From: Pigmentiphaga humi
Lineage (GTDB): Bacteria; Pseudomonadota; Gammaproteobacteria; Burkholderiales; Burkholderiaceae_B
NCBI RefSeq assembly: GCF_900606115.1
Contig: NZ_UWPJ01000005.1
Location: 248,001-312,000, forward strand
Reading direction: 5' to 3'
DNA length: 64,000 nt
Position 1 is the stretch's first letter; every line of letters begins with the position of its first letter. Positions 51,435 to 63,672 of this stretch are shown here, one piece after another. The position numbers were made by a program, and so were the translations under genes. The notes below the pieces were generated by a model. It saw only the letters and a program-made list of their open reading frames with translations, did no database searches and had not been told where the DNA came from.

Positions 51435-52535
51435 CTAGGCCTGCTGCGGCACCGGTCGGATCGGATCCCGGTTCTTGCCCCCCTCCAGTTCCGCCCGCAC
51501 TCGCGGCAGGCCGTCCGGATGATGGGCGGCAATGAAAGCCAGCAGCTTCTCGCGCAGAATGCAGCGCAGCTCGAACGCATCGCCGGAGCTGGCGGCGCTG
51601 ATCAGGAAGCGCACCTGCATGGCCCGATCGGTGGTGTCGGTCACCTGCACCGCAGCCGCCCGGCCGTCCCAATATTTCGATTCGCGGCACAGCCGTTCGA
51701 ATTCCTGCCGCACGGGCGCCAGCGGCACCGAGAAATCGAGCCACAGGAAGACGGTGCCCAGCAGCGTGGAGGTGCGATGCGTCCAGTTCTCGAACGGGTT
51801 TTCGATGAACCACTGCAGCGGCACGATCAGACGGCGTTCGTCCCAGATCCTGACCACCACGAACGAACCGGTAATTTCTTCCACCCGCCCCCATTCGCCC
51901 TGGACGATGAGCACGTCGTCGATGCGTATGGGTTGGGTAAAGGCGATCTGCAGCCCGGCGATGAAGTTGCCGAGCACCGGCCGCGCGGCGATACCGGCGA
52001 CGAGGCCGGCCACGCCTGCCGAGGCCAGCAGGCTGGCGCCGAACTGCCGCGCGCCGGGCAAGGTCAGCAGCACGAAAGAAACGCCGAGCAATAGCGCGAT
52101 CGCATGCGCGCTGCGCGCCAGCACCCGGGTCTGGGTCAATTTGCGGCGTGCCAGGAGATTGTCGGCCGCATCGTAAGGGTTGAGCTGGATCGTCGTATCG
52201 CTGAGCGACTGGATGCAGCTGCTGGCCAGCCACGTTACGCAGACGATCAGCAACACGGTCACGATATAGGACAGCCCCGCGGCATACGCCATTTCGTCGG
52301 GCGTGCCGCCGAGGACGACGCGCAGCGCCAGCAGCGCCATCACCCACAGGCTGGATCGGCGCGCGCCCAGGACCATCGCGTGCAGGTACGGCCGCGGCGC
52401 GGAGAGGCGGCGCAGGATCAGGAAGCCTGCCTGGTGCACGGCCGCCGCGATGGCCACCGCCACCACGGCGGCAAGGACCAGCACGAACCACGGCCGATAA
52501 GTCTCAGGAAGAAATTCCAGTGCCGGAAATGCCAT
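51435..52535 (-). CDS. MscS-family mechanosensitive channel
   Basis: The 366-residue inner-membrane protein has about four hydrophobic segments (~18-45, ~58-75, ~85-105, ~150-175). The pore-helix/beta-domain core follows: SLLASAGVAGLVAGIAARPVLGNFIAGLQIAFTQPI, then IDDVLIVQGEWGRVEEI. MscS channels release solutes on hypo-osmotic shock. The ATG at 52535 opens MAFPALEFLP. It is a lone gene on the minus strand. Confidence 0.85.
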   Translation of the reverse strand: MAFPALEFLPETYRPWFVLVLAAVVAVAIAAAVHQAGFLILRRLSAPRPYLHAMVLGARRSSLWVMALLALRVVLGGTPDEMAYAAGLSYIVTVLLIVCVTWLASSCIQSLSDTTIQLNPYDAADNLLARRKLTQTRVLARSAHAIALLLGVSFVLLTLPGARQFGASLLASAGVAGLVAGIAARPVLGNFIAGLQIAFTQPIRIDDVLIVQGEWGRVEEITGSFVVVRIWDERRLIVPLQWFIENPFENWTHRTSTLLGTVFLWLDFSVPLAPVRQEFERLCRESKYWDGRAAAVQVTDTTDRAMQVRFLISAASSGDAFELRCILREKLLAFIAAHHPDGLPRVRAELEGGKNRDPIRPVPQQA

Positions 52536-52711
52536 GATCGAATCTCCCGTCGTGCAGCGTGCGCCTGTGCCGGACGCGGGCAGACCATGCCCCGGCCCGG
52601 CGCCCATTCGCCATTCACGCTAGCAAGCCACGTGCCGGCGCGTCGCGCTGCCCCTGGGACAGGCCCGTGCCGGCGCGCGGGGATCGGCTTATTGCAACTT
52701 GCGCCGCGCCG

Positions 52712-54190
52712 CTATTGCCCCGGAGACGCCGCCTCCCGGCTCGCCGTGGCCGCCACGGCAGACTGTGACGCTCCTGGGCCCGCCCAGTCGCCGCCCAGCG
52801 CCTTGACCAGGTATACCGAGGTCAGCAGGCGCTGCCCCAGCAGCTGGGCGCGCTGGCGCTGCGCCGCGAGCAGCGACTGCTGGGCGGTAATCACGTCCAG
52901 GTAGGTCGTGGCGCCGCCTTCGTAGCGCGCGGTGGCCATGTCCAGCACCCGCTGCGCCGAATCCACGGCGCGCTGCGATTGCGCCGAAGCGCGCTCCAGC
53001 GCGGCCAGGCCGGAGATGCCGTCCTCGACCTCCTGCATGGCGCTCAGCACCTTGCCCCGGTACGCCGCGACCGCGGCCTGGTAGCCGGCCTCGGCAAAAT
53101 CCAGGTTGGCCTGGATGCGGCCGCCGTCGAACAGCACCTGGGTGGCGGAAACGCCGAACGACCACAGCAGGCTGGTCGCGCTGAACAGCCTGTCCAGGTC
53201 GCGGCTTTCGACCCCGACCATGGTGGGCGACAGGGTAATGCTGGGATAGAAGGCTGCGCGCGCCACGCCCATCTGCGCATTGGCGGCGGCCATGGCGCGT
53301 TCGGCCGCGGCAATGTCCGGACGGCGTTCCAGCACGTCCGAAGGCACGCCCAGCGGGATCGCCGGCGGCGTCATGTCCTGGACCTCGGCGGGCAGCGAGA
53401 ACTCCGGCGCCGGCGTGCCCGTCAGCGTGGCGATCGCATGTTCGTACTGGCTGCGCTGCTTGGCCAGCACGTCCACCTGGGTCAGGGTGGCATCGAGCAC
53501 GCCTTGCTGCTGCGCGACCTCCAGCCCCGAAGCCGCGCCCAGCTCGTGGCGCGCCGAGATCAGGCCGAGCGCGCGGCGCTGCAGCGCGATGGACCGGCCC
53601 AGCACGTCCAGTTCGATGTCGAGCTCGCGCAGGTTGACGTAGTCGGCCGCGAGCTCGGCGGTCAGCAGCAGCCGGGTATTGGCGAAATCGGCGGCGGACT
53701 GCTGCGCCGAAGCCTGCGCGCCGGATACGGCGCTGCGGACGCGTCCCGCCAGGTCGGCTTCGTAGCTGACGGTAAAGCCCACGGTCGTATCGTTCTGCAC
53801 CGTCGAATAAACCGACTGCGCGTAGTTGGTCAGCGGCCGGTTGGCCGAGTTCTTGGCGCGGCCGCTGCGCCCGCCTATGCCGATCTGCGGGAACAGGCCG
53901 GCCGATGCCGCGTCGGCCGTCGCGCGCGCCTGTTCGAGCCGGTGCGCGGCGGCCTCCAGCGTGGGGCTGCGCGCGACGGCGAGCTGCTCCAGCCGGTCCA
54001 GGACCGGGTCGCGGAAACGCTCCCACCAGGGGCCTTTGTCGTGCGTGTCGCTGGGCGCGCTCTCGCGCCAGGGCGGCTCGAGCTTCCAGGCCACCGGCAT
54101 CGCCACGTCGGGCCGCCGGTAGTCGGGCGCGGCGCAGGCGGACAAAGCCAGCATGCCCGCGAGGACGACGCCCCGGCCAATCCGCCTCAT
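52712..54190 (-). CDS. RND efflux outer-membrane lipoprotein (OprM/NodT family)
   Basis: The 492-residue product has lipobox LSAC (Cys19) and two outer-membrane-efflux repeats (~55-250, ~260-465). PTLEAAAHRLEQARA and RPDIAAAERAMAAANAQMGVARAAFYPSI are family hallmarks. It forms the trimeric outer-membrane duct of a tripartite pump. Its ATG overlaps the adaptor gene stop by 4 bp, so it is the third gene of the operon. The C-terminal ~25 residues are Ala/Gly/Ser-rich. Confidence 0.88.
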   Translation of the reverse strand: MRRIGRGVVLAGMLALSACAAPDYRRPDVAMPVAWKLEPPWRESAPSDTHDKGPWWERFRDPVLDRLEQLAVARSPTLEAAAHRLEQARATADAASAGLFPQIGIGGRSGRAKNSANRPLTNYAQSVYSTVQNDTTVGFTVSYEADLAGRVRSAVSGAQASAQQSAADFANTRLLLTAELAADYVNLRELDIELDVLGRSIALQRRALGLISARHELGAASGLEVAQQQGVLDATLTQVDVLAKQRSQYEHAIATLTGTPAPEFSLPAEVQDMTPPAIPLGVPSDVLERRPDIAAAERAMAAANAQMGVARAAFYPSITLSPTMVGVESRDLDRLFSATSLLWSFGVSATQVLFDGGRIQANLDFAEAGYQAAVAAYRGKVLSAMQEVEDGISGLAALERASAQSQRAVDSAQRVLDMATARYEGGATTYLDVITAQQSLLAAQRQRAQLLGQRLLTSVYLVKALGGDWAGPGASQSAVAATASREAASPGQ

Positions 54191-55404
54191 TGGCGCTCCT
54201 TGGGCTGGGCCAGCACGACCTTGTCGCCGTCGGCCAGCGAATCGGCCGGATTGAGCACTACACGGTCGCTGGCCGTCAAGCCGTCCAGGATCTCTTGCCT
54301 CTGGCCGAAATTGCGGCCCAGCGCGACGGGCGCCAGGCGCACCACGCCCTGGTCGTCCACCACGCCCACGCGCGGCCCTTCGGCGCGCAGCAGCAGCGTG
54401 TTGGAAGGCACGGTCAGCGCCTGGCTGGGCGCCATCTTCAGCGCCACGCGCACATAGGCGCCCGGCAGCAGCGTGCCTTCTTTATTGGGCAGCGACACCT
54501 CGATCTGCATGGTGCGCGTCGTGGCGTCGATTGCCGACGCAGTGCGCGCGATCGCGCCCTTGAACACCCGCCCGGGCAGTTCGGACTGAGTCACCTCCAC
54601 CGGCGCGCCCACCTTGACCAATTGGGCATAGGCCTGCGGCACGTTGACGTAGATGCGCAGCGGATCGGTCTGCGACAGCATGAACAGCGTCTTGCCGACC
54701 CCGCCGCCGGCGTCGATCAGGTCGCCCACGTCGACGTTGCGGCGCGTGATCACGCCGGAGAACGGCGCAACCACCCGCTTGAAATCCTCGAGCTGGCGCA
54801 GCCGCTGTTCGTTGGCCTGGGCCGCCGCCAGGTTGGCCCGCGACTGTTCCGCCGCGCTGCGCCGCTCTTCCAGGTCCTGCTGCGAGACCACGTCCTTCTG
54901 GCGCAGGCCCTCCCAGCGCCTGAGCGTGCTCTGGGCGAAATCGAAGCTGGCCTGCGCCTGCTGGCGCGCGGCGGCGGCCTGGGAGAGCTGCTGGTCGATC
55001 TCCGGGGTCTCGATCTCGGCCAGCACCTCGCCTTTATTGACGCGGCTGCCGATGTCCTTGGTCCAGCGTTTGAGATAGCCGCTGGCGCGCGCCGAGATCG
55101 GCGACTGCACGAAACCCTGCAAGGTGCCGGGCAGCATCAGCGTCTGGTCGCCCTGACCGGCGCTGGGCGACACGACCTGGACGTACTGGTGGGCCAGTTC
55201 GGCGGCGTTCTGCTCGAGCTCGATGGCGTTGGCGCGGCGGCTCAACACGGTTCGCCCGCCGCCTATCAGCAGCAGCACGACGACCACGCCGGCCAGCAGG
55301 CGGGCCCGGCGCGCCACCTGTTTGCGGCGGAGCAGCTCGTGCTCCTCGCCGGGCGGCGTTTCCAGGGGGTGGATGCCCAGCATCGCGTGGCGTTGCTCGG
55401 TCAT
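54187..55404 (-). CDS. RND efflux periplasmic adaptor (membrane-fusion protein)
   Basis: The 405-residue product has one N-terminal membrane anchor (~38-55). A lipoyl half-motif ASGYLKRWTKDIGSRV follows, then a long coiled-coil hairpin (~150-225), APFSGVITRRNVDVGDLID as the second lipoyl half, and beta-barrel strands with VVLNPADSLADGDKV at the end. It links pump and duct. It starts 3 bp after the pump gene and overlaps the duct gene by 4 bp. Confidence 0.88.
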   Translation of the reverse strand: MTEQRHAMLGIHPLETPPGEEHELLRRKQVARRARLLAGVVVVLLLIGGGRTVLSRRANAIELEQNAAELAHQYVQVVSPSAGQGDQTLMLPGTLQGFVQSPISARASGYLKRWTKDIGSRVNKGEVLAEIETPEIDQQLSQAAAARQQAQASFDFAQSTLRRWEGLRQKDVVSQQDLEERRSAAEQSRANLAAAQANEQRLRQLEDFKRVVAPFSGVITRRNVDVGDLIDAGGGVGKTLFMLSQTDPLRIYVNVPQAYAQLVKVGAPVEVTQSELPGRVFKGAIARTASAIDATTRTMQIEVSLPNKEGTLLPGAYVRVALKMAPSQALTVPSNTLLLRAEGPRVGVVDDQGVVRLAPVALGRNFGQRQEILDGLTASDRVVLNPADSLADGDKVVLAQPKERQ

Positions 55405-55407
55405 GGT

Positions 55408-58400
55408 TCAGCTCTCCTGCAGCGTATCGGGACGCTGCGTGCGCGCAGCGGGCCGCCGCTGCGCGCGGCGGACCATCCATTCATGGACGCCGGCATAGAC
55501 CACCGGCACGAAAAACAGCGTGGATACCGTGGCGAAGACCAGCCCGCCGATCACCGCGCGGCCCAACGGCGCATTCTGCTCGGCGCCCTCGCCCAGGCCC
55601 AGCGCCATGGGGATCATGCCTATGATCATGGCCAGCGCGGTCATCAGCACCGGCCGGATGCGGGTGGCGCCGGCCTCCAGCGCCGCCGACAGCGGCGGCA
55701 TGCCGTCTTCGGCGCGCTGGCGCGCGAACGCCACCAGCAGGATGCTGTTGGCCGTCGCCACGCCCATGGTCATGATGGCGCCGGTCAATGCCGGCACGCT
55801 CAAGGTCGTGCCCGTGATGAACAGCATCCACGCGATGCCGGCCAGCGCCGCGGGCAGCGCGGCAATGACGATGAGCGCATCCACCCACGACTGGAAATTG
55901 ACCACGATGAGGAAATAGACCAGCACGATGGCCATGGCCAGCCCCACGCCCAGGCCGACGAACGACGACTGCATGGTCTGCACCTGGCCGCGGATGACCA
56001 GCGTGCTGCCTCGCGGCAGCCGCGGCCGCATGGCCTCGACGCGCTGCTCGATCTGGCTGGCGACCGAGGCCAGGTCGGTGCCCTGCACGCTGGCGAACAC
56101 GTCGAGCGCAGGCTGGATGTTGTAGCGCGACGCCACCGCCGGCAGGCGCGTCTGGCTCGCTTCGACCAGATTGCCCAGCAGCTGCGGCCCGCTGGCCGAC
56201 GCGGCATTGCCCGCCGCGGCCACCGGCAGGTTCATCAGCGCATCGAGCGTATCGATGCGGTATTGCGGCGCCTGGATCGCCAGCCGGTACGACACGCCGT
56301 TGCGCGGATTGAGCCAGAAGGCCGGCGAGGTCTGCGAACTGCCCGACAACGTGATCAGCACGTTCTGCGCGACATTGGCGGCGCTCAGCCCGACCTGCTG
56401 CATGCGCGAACGGTCCATCGCCAGCGACAGCGTGGGCTCGTCCAGGCGCTGGTGCAGGTGCACGTCCACCGCGCCCGGGATCTCGCGTATCGATTTGGAC
56501 AGCTCGGCCGCCAGCCTGGCGTTCTCGGCGATGTTGGGCCCGGTGAACTGCACGTCGATCGCGGCCGGCAGGCCGAAGTTCAGGATCTGCGTGACGATGT
56601 CGGCGGGCTGGAAGAAGAACTCCACGCCGGGAAACCGCCTGGGCAGTTCCTTGCGCAGCGTGGTCACGAAACCCTCGGTCGGCGCGTGGCCGGGCTTGAG
56701 CGCGATCTGCAGTTCGCCGTCCAGCGTGCCGATGGTGCCGGAATTGCTGAGCGACAGGTTGATGCCGCTATTGGGCATGCCCAGGTTGTCGAGGATGGTG
56801 CCGAGCTGGTCCGGCGGGATCAGGCCGCGGATGGCCTTCTCGACGTCGTCGGCCAGGCGCGCGGTTTCTTCGATGCGGGTCCCCGTGGGCGCGCGCATGT
56901 GCAGGCGGATCAGGCCGGCATCGACGCTGGGAAAGAAATCCCGGCCGAGCACGCCGTAGAGCCCACAGGACACCACGCAGAACCCGAAAAACACCAGCAT
57001 GAAGGCGCGCCGCTGCGCCAGGAACGACGACAGCGCCAGCGTGTAGCTGCGCCGCAGCCGCTCGAAGCGCTGGTCGAAGCCGCGGTAGACGCGCTGCAGC
57101 AGGCTGGGCGGCGCGCCGGCGTCGGCGCCATGGTTGCGCATCAGCAGCATGGCCATGGTGGGCACGAAGCTGCGCGACAGCAGGTACGAGGCGATCATCG
57201 CGAACACCACCGCCTCGGCCAGGGGCACGAACAGGAAGCGCGCCACGCCCGACAGGAAGAACATGGGCACGAACACGATACAGATACAGAGCGTGGAGAC
57301 GAAGGCCGCGCCGCCGATCTCGTTGGCGCCGTCCAGGATCGCCGCCTTCAGGTCCTTGCCCAGGTGCAGGTGCCGCTCGATGTTCTCGATGGTCACGATG
57401 GCCTGGTCGACCAGGATGCCGACCGACAGCGCCAGCCCGCCCAGCGTCATCAGGTTGAGCGTCTCGCCCAGCCCGCGCAGCGCCAGGATGGCGGCCAGGA
57501 TGGAGAGCGGAATCGTCATGCCGATGATGAGCGTGCTGCGCCAGTTTCCCAGGAACAGCAGCACCATGGCCGCCGTCAGCGCCGCGGCGATCAGCGCCTC
57601 GGTCACCACGCCCTCGACCGCCGCCTTGACGAAGACCGACTGGTCGAACATGGGCGTAACCTTGACGCTGGGCGGCATCAGTTCCGACGCATGCGGCAGC
57701 AGCTTGTAGATGTCCGAGACGATGTCCAGCGTCGAGGCCGAACCGTTCTTGAGCACCGACAGCAGCACCCCGCGCGCGCCGTCCTGGCGCACCACGTTGG
57801 TCTGCGGCGAATAGCCGTCGCGCACGTGGGCCACGTCGCGCAGGTAGATGGTGCCTGCCGGCGTCGTGCGCACCGGCAGGTCGTTCAGCTCCGCAATGGT
57901 TTCGGGCGAGGCGTTGAGCTTGACCCCGTACTCGGCGGCGTCGAGCTTGATGGTGCCCGACGGCAGGATCAGGTTCTGCGCATTCACGGCGGTCACCACG
58001 TCGGCGGGCGACAGCCCGCGCGCCTGCAGCGCCTGCATGTCCAGGTCCACCGACACCAGCCGCGAGCGGCCGCCGTAGGGCCCGGGAATGGCCACGCCCG
58101 GCACCGTCACCAGCTGCGGCCGCAAGGTATTGAGCGCGAGATCGAACAGCGACTGTTCGGGCAGTTCCGAACTGGACAGCCCGAGCTGGATCACCGGCAC
58201 GCTGGAGGCCGAATAGTTGATCACCAGCGGCGGCGTGATGCCCGGCGGCAGCTGCCTGACCATGGACTGCTCGGAGGCGACGATCTGCGCGATCGCCATC
58301 TGCAGGTTGACCGTCGGCTGGAAGAACACCTTGATCACCGTAACGCCGTCCATGGACTGCGACTCGATGTGCTCGATGTCGTTGACCGTGGTGGTCAGGC

Positions 58401-58608
58401 TGCGCTCGTTGGCGGCGGCGATGCGCTGGCCCATCTCCTCGGCCGACAGGCCGGTATAGGTCCAGATCACGCTGACCACGGGGATGTTGATGTTGGGGAA
58501 GATATCCACCGCCATCGACATCAGGGCGAACGGCGCCGAGATGAGGATCAGCAGCGCCATCACGATGAACGTATACGGGCGCTTGAGGGCCAGTAGAACG
58601 AAGGACAC
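55408..58608 (-). CDS. RND-family efflux pump inner-membrane protein
   Basis: The 1066-residue product is a full-length RND transporter with twelve membrane segments in two repeats and two large periplasmic loops. It starts MSFVLLALKRPYTFIVMA. TM4 reads GILVDQAIVTIENIER and TM10 GVATANSILLVAFAR. AcrB-like pumps have VDDAIVVVENVER and a SAKNA lysine at these places, so one Asp and the relay Lys are missing. This fits a distinct RND subgroup. It is the first gene of the pump operon, and no regulator gene is adjacent. Confidence 0.88.
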   Translation of the reverse strand: MSFVLLALKRPYTFIVMALLILISAPFALMSMAVDIFPNINIPVVSVIWTYTGLSAEEMGQRIAAANERSLTTTVNDIEHIESQSMDGVTVIKVFFQPTVNLQMAIAQIVASEQSMVRQLPPGITPPLVINYSASSVPVIQLGLSSSELPEQSLFDLALNTLRPQLVTVPGVAIPGPYGGRSRLVSVDLDMQALQARGLSPADVVTAVNAQNLILPSGTIKLDAAEYGVKLNASPETIAELNDLPVRTTPAGTIYLRDVAHVRDGYSPQTNVVRQDGARGVLLSVLKNGSASTLDIVSDIYKLLPHASELMPPSVKVTPMFDQSVFVKAAVEGVVTEALIAAALTAAMVLLFLGNWRSTLIIGMTIPLSILAAILALRGLGETLNLMTLGGLALSVGILVDQAIVTIENIERHLHLGKDLKAAILDGANEIGGAAFVSTLCICIVFVPMFFLSGVARFLFVPLAEAVVFAMIASYLLSRSFVPTMAMLLMRNHGADAGAPPSLLQRVYRGFDQRFERLRRSYTLALSSFLAQRRAFMLVFFGFCVVSCGLYGVLGRDFFPSVDAGLIRLHMRAPTGTRIEETARLADDVEKAIRGLIPPDQLGTILDNLGMPNSGINLSLSNSGTIGTLDGELQIALKPGHAPTEGFVTTLRKELPRRFPGVEFFFQPADIVTQILNFGLPAAIDVQFTGPNIAENARLAAELSKSIREIPGAVDVHLHQRLDEPTLSLAMDRSRMQQVGLSAANVAQNVLITLSGSSQTSPAFWLNPRNGVSYRLAIQAPQYRIDTLDALMNLPVAAAGNAASASGPQLLGNLVEASQTRLPAVASRYNIQPALDVFASVQGTDLASVASQIEQRVEAMRPRLPRGSTLVIRGQVQTMQSSFVGLGVGLAMAIVLVYFLIVVNFQSWVDALIVIAALPAALAGIAWMLFITGTTLSVPALTGAIMTMGVATANSILLVAFARQRAEDGMPPLSAALEAGATRIRPVLMTALAMIIGMIPMALGLGEGAEQNAPLGRAVIGGLVFATVSTLFFVPVVYAGVHEWMVRRAQRRPAARTQRPDTLQES

Positions 58609-58877
58609 GGTTCTGCTTCCGCCAGGAAAGGAGCGTGGTCGGCTCGGTGGGGACGGCGCGCCCCTGGCCGGACTGGCGGGAACAATGGCGCAACACGATC
58701 AAAAATGCCCGCATGGGCTTCGTGAAGTTAGCGCCAACCAGCTTAAGCAAAGCTGAATAATGGCCCGGAGCGGAAAAACCCCTATTCCGCGCTTGCAGCC
58801 TGGCCATCCCGAAGGAAAGCCGCCTCCGGACGGCAGCCCAGACAATGTGCCTGGTCCGGCGAACGTGCGGCGCGGGC
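58609..58877. promoter_or_regulatory. upstream region of the RND operon with two inverted repeats
   Basis: CAGCTT/AAGCTG arms lie at 58739-58755 and GCGGAA/TTCCGC arms at 58770-58790. Both are perfect 6-bp repeats in the only A/T-richer part of the gap. They are candidate operators for an unlinked regulator. I could not fix a promoter. Confidence 0.35.
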
Positions 58878-58902
58878 AAAAAAATGGAGCGAGCTCTCGC
58901 TC
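58878..58902 (-). terminator. Rho-independent terminator of the atp operon
   Basis: On the minus strand a GAGCGAG/CTCGCTC stem is followed by CA and a run of seven T (58878-58884), about 50 bp after the atpC stop. A second hairpin, GGCCCGG/CCGGGCC at 58921-58939, lies between it and the stop. Confidence 0.8.
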
Positions 58903-58950
58903 ACCCCATTCCTGTCCCATGGCCCGGAATTCCCGGGCCGGGCCGTTCGA

Positions 58951-59373
58951 TCAGCTGCGGCCGCCCCGCAGTTTGCGGATAGCCGCCAGCTGCGCCGCCA
59001 GCATCGCCAGCTCGGCCTCGACAACGGCGACTTCCGCCTTGTCCTTGGCGTTGCGCAGCGCCTCCTCGGCAGCCTTGCGGGCCTGTTCGGCCTTGGCCTC
59101 GTCCAGGTCGCGGCTGCGGATGGCCGTATCGGCCAGCACCGTCACCGTGCCCGGCTGGACCTCGAGCAGACCGCCGGCAACGAAGATGTGCTCTTCCTCG
59201 CCATTGTCCGCGCGGGAAATCTTGACGGTGCCGGGACGGATGCGCGAGATCAGCGGCGTATGCCCAGGCAGAATGCCCAGCTCCCCCGCCTCACCCGGCA
59301 GCGCCACGAACTTCGCCTCGCCAGCGAAGATCGACGCTTCCGCACTCACAACGTCTACATGAATAGTTGCCAT
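58951..59373 (-). CDS. atpC: ATP synthase F1 epsilon subunit
   Basis: The 140-residue product is of normal length. The N-terminal beta sandwich includes [19 protein letters not shown], and the C-terminal helical hairpin is Ala/Glu/Lys-rich. Epsilon couples rotor to catalysis and inhibits ATPase activity. It starts at ATG 59373, 211 bp after atpD. That long gap is filled by a dispersed repeat, unlike the tight spacing usual in this operon. Confidence 0.93.
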   Translation of the reverse strand: MATIHVDVVSAEASIFAGEAKFVALPGEAGELGILPGHTPLISRIRPGTVKISRADNGEEEHIFVAGGLLEVQPGTVTVLADTAIRSRDLDEAKAEQARKAAEEALRNAKDKAEVAVVEAELAMLAAQLAAIRKLRGGRS

Positions 59374-59436
59374 ACTCAATTCTCCTGTGCTGCGCACCAG
59401 CGCAGCGCCAGCACCTCAACCCAAAACCAGCCGCTC

Positions 59437-59583
59437 CAGACCCAGGGCACCGCGGATCCGGCTTTGCCGGTCCGCCAGTGCCGCCCCTTGAGGGGAGTGG
59501 CCGCAGGCCACCAGGGGTGGACTTCCCTGCCGGTCCGCCGGTGCCGCCCCCTGGGGGGCGCGCGTCAGCGCGTAGGGGGGGGG
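59437..59583 (+). repeat. dispersed hairpin repeat, copy 2, between atpD and atpC
   Basis: CCAGGGCACCGCGGATCCGG, GCCGGTCCGCCAGTGCCGCC and CCCCTTGAGGGG follow the common order. A partial second unit then repeats GCCGGTCCGCCGGTGCCGCC and ends CGCGCGTCAGCGCGTAGGGG, shared with copy 3. Several strong stems result. It lies inside the atp operon. Confidence 0.8.
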
Positions 59584-59584
59584 T

Positions 59585-61027
<1,443 letters not shown>

Positions 61028-61045
61028 TTAAGGCGTCGCGCCGGC

Positions 61046-61924
61046 TTACACCGCCGCCGCACCGCCCACGATTTCCGAAATTTCCTTGGTGATGGCCGCC
61101 TGGCGGGTCTTGTTGTAGACCAGTTGCAGGTCGCCGATCACCTTCTTGGCGTTGTCCGATGCAGCCTTCATGGCCACCATCCGGGCAGACTGCTCGGACG
61201 CCATGTTTTCGGCAACGGCTTGGTAAACCAGCGCTTCGACGTAGCGCAGCAGGAGTTCATCGACGACCGACTTGGCATCCGGTTCGTAGATGTAGTCCCA
61301 CGAGTACGCCTGCTTCTCTTCCTCGGTCTGCGCGAAGCGATCCGCCGACAGCGGCAGCAGCTGCTCGACGACGGGCTCCTGCTTCATCGTATTGATGAAG
61401 CGGTTGTACGCCAGGTACACCACGTCGACCTTGCCTTCGGCATAGGCGTCGAGCTGCACCTTGATCGCGCCGATCAGGCGCTCGAGGTTGGGCGCATCGC
61501 CCAGATGCACGACCTGGGAGACGACGTCGGCATCCAGACGGGTCAGAAAGCCCAGACCCTTGTTGCCGATGGCGGTGGCCTGCACCTTGACGCCCTGCGA
61601 ATCGGCTTCCTTCAGGCGGTTGAGCACCACACGCAGAATGTTGGTGTTCAGCGCGCCGCACAGGCCCTTGTCGGTCGTGACCACGATCATGCCGGCGGCC
61701 TTGACGTTCTCGCGCTTGGCCAGATAGGCGTGCTCGTAGTCGGGATTGGCTTGCGCCATGTGCGCAGCGATATTGCGCACCTTGTCGGCATACGGACGGG
61801 CCGCGCGCATCCGGTCCTGCGCCTTGCGCATCTTGGACGCGGCGACCATTTCCATCGCCTTGGTGATCTTGCGCGTGTTTTGCACGCTCTTGATCTTGGT
61901 TCGGATTTCCTTGATTCCGGCCAT
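61046..61924 (-). CDS. atpG: ATP synthase F1 gamma subunit
   Basis: The 292-residue product has the gamma signature ends: [36 protein letters not shown] at the start forms the rotor coiled coil, and [36 protein letters not shown] is the closing helix. It transmits rotation from the c-ring to the catalytic ring. 156 bp separate it from atpA, a gap holding repeat copy 3. Confidence 0.95.
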   Translation of the reverse strand: MAGIKEIRTKIKSVQNTRKITKAMEMVAASKMRKAQDRMRAARPYADKVRNIAAHMAQANPDYEHAYLAKRENVKAAGMIVVTTDKGLCGALNTNILRVVLNRLKEADSQGVKVQATAIGNKGLGFLTRLDADVVSQVVHLGDAPNLERLIGAIKVQLDAYAEGKVDVVYLAYNRFINTMKQEPVVEQLLPLSADRFAQTEEEKQAYSWDYIYEPDAKSVVDELLLRYVEALVYQAVAENMASEQSARMVAMKAASDNAKKVIGDLQLVYNKTRQAAITKEISEIVGGAAAV

Positions 61925-61965
61925 CTCTTTTCCCTTGTCTGTTTCCCTTGCTCAGACCGCTTCGC

Positions 61966-62076
61966 TATCCAGGGCACAGCGGATCTGGCTTTGCCAGTCC
62001 GCCAGTGCCGCCCCTCGAGGGGGCCTGCGAAGCGGGTAGGGGGTGGTTTCCTTCGCGCGTCAGCGCGTAGGGGGGC
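61966..62076 (+). repeat. dispersed hairpin repeat, copy 3, between atpA and atpG
   Basis: CCAGGGCACAGCGGATCTGG, GCCAGTCCGCCAGTGCCGCC, CCCCTCGAGGGGG, CCTGCGAAGCGGGTAGGGGG and a CGCGCGTCAGCGCGTAGGGG tail follow the order of copy 2. The element ends 4 bp before the atpA stop codon (minus strand), so it forms most of the atpA-atpG spacer. Confidence 0.8.
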
Positions 62077-62080
62077 CTTA

Positions 62081-63619
<1,539 letters not shown>

Positions 63620-63672
63620 GGTTGACTCCTGGAATCCTTTGACTGGGTGCCGAGTGGGGCGCAGCGACCGAA

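Noticed and set aside
53905-58596. A 1563-codon plus-strand open frame across the RND operon
   Set aside because: It is antisense to three well-supported efflux genes; the product is His/Arg/Gln-rich low-complexity sequence without motifs, a typical GC-rich shadow frame.
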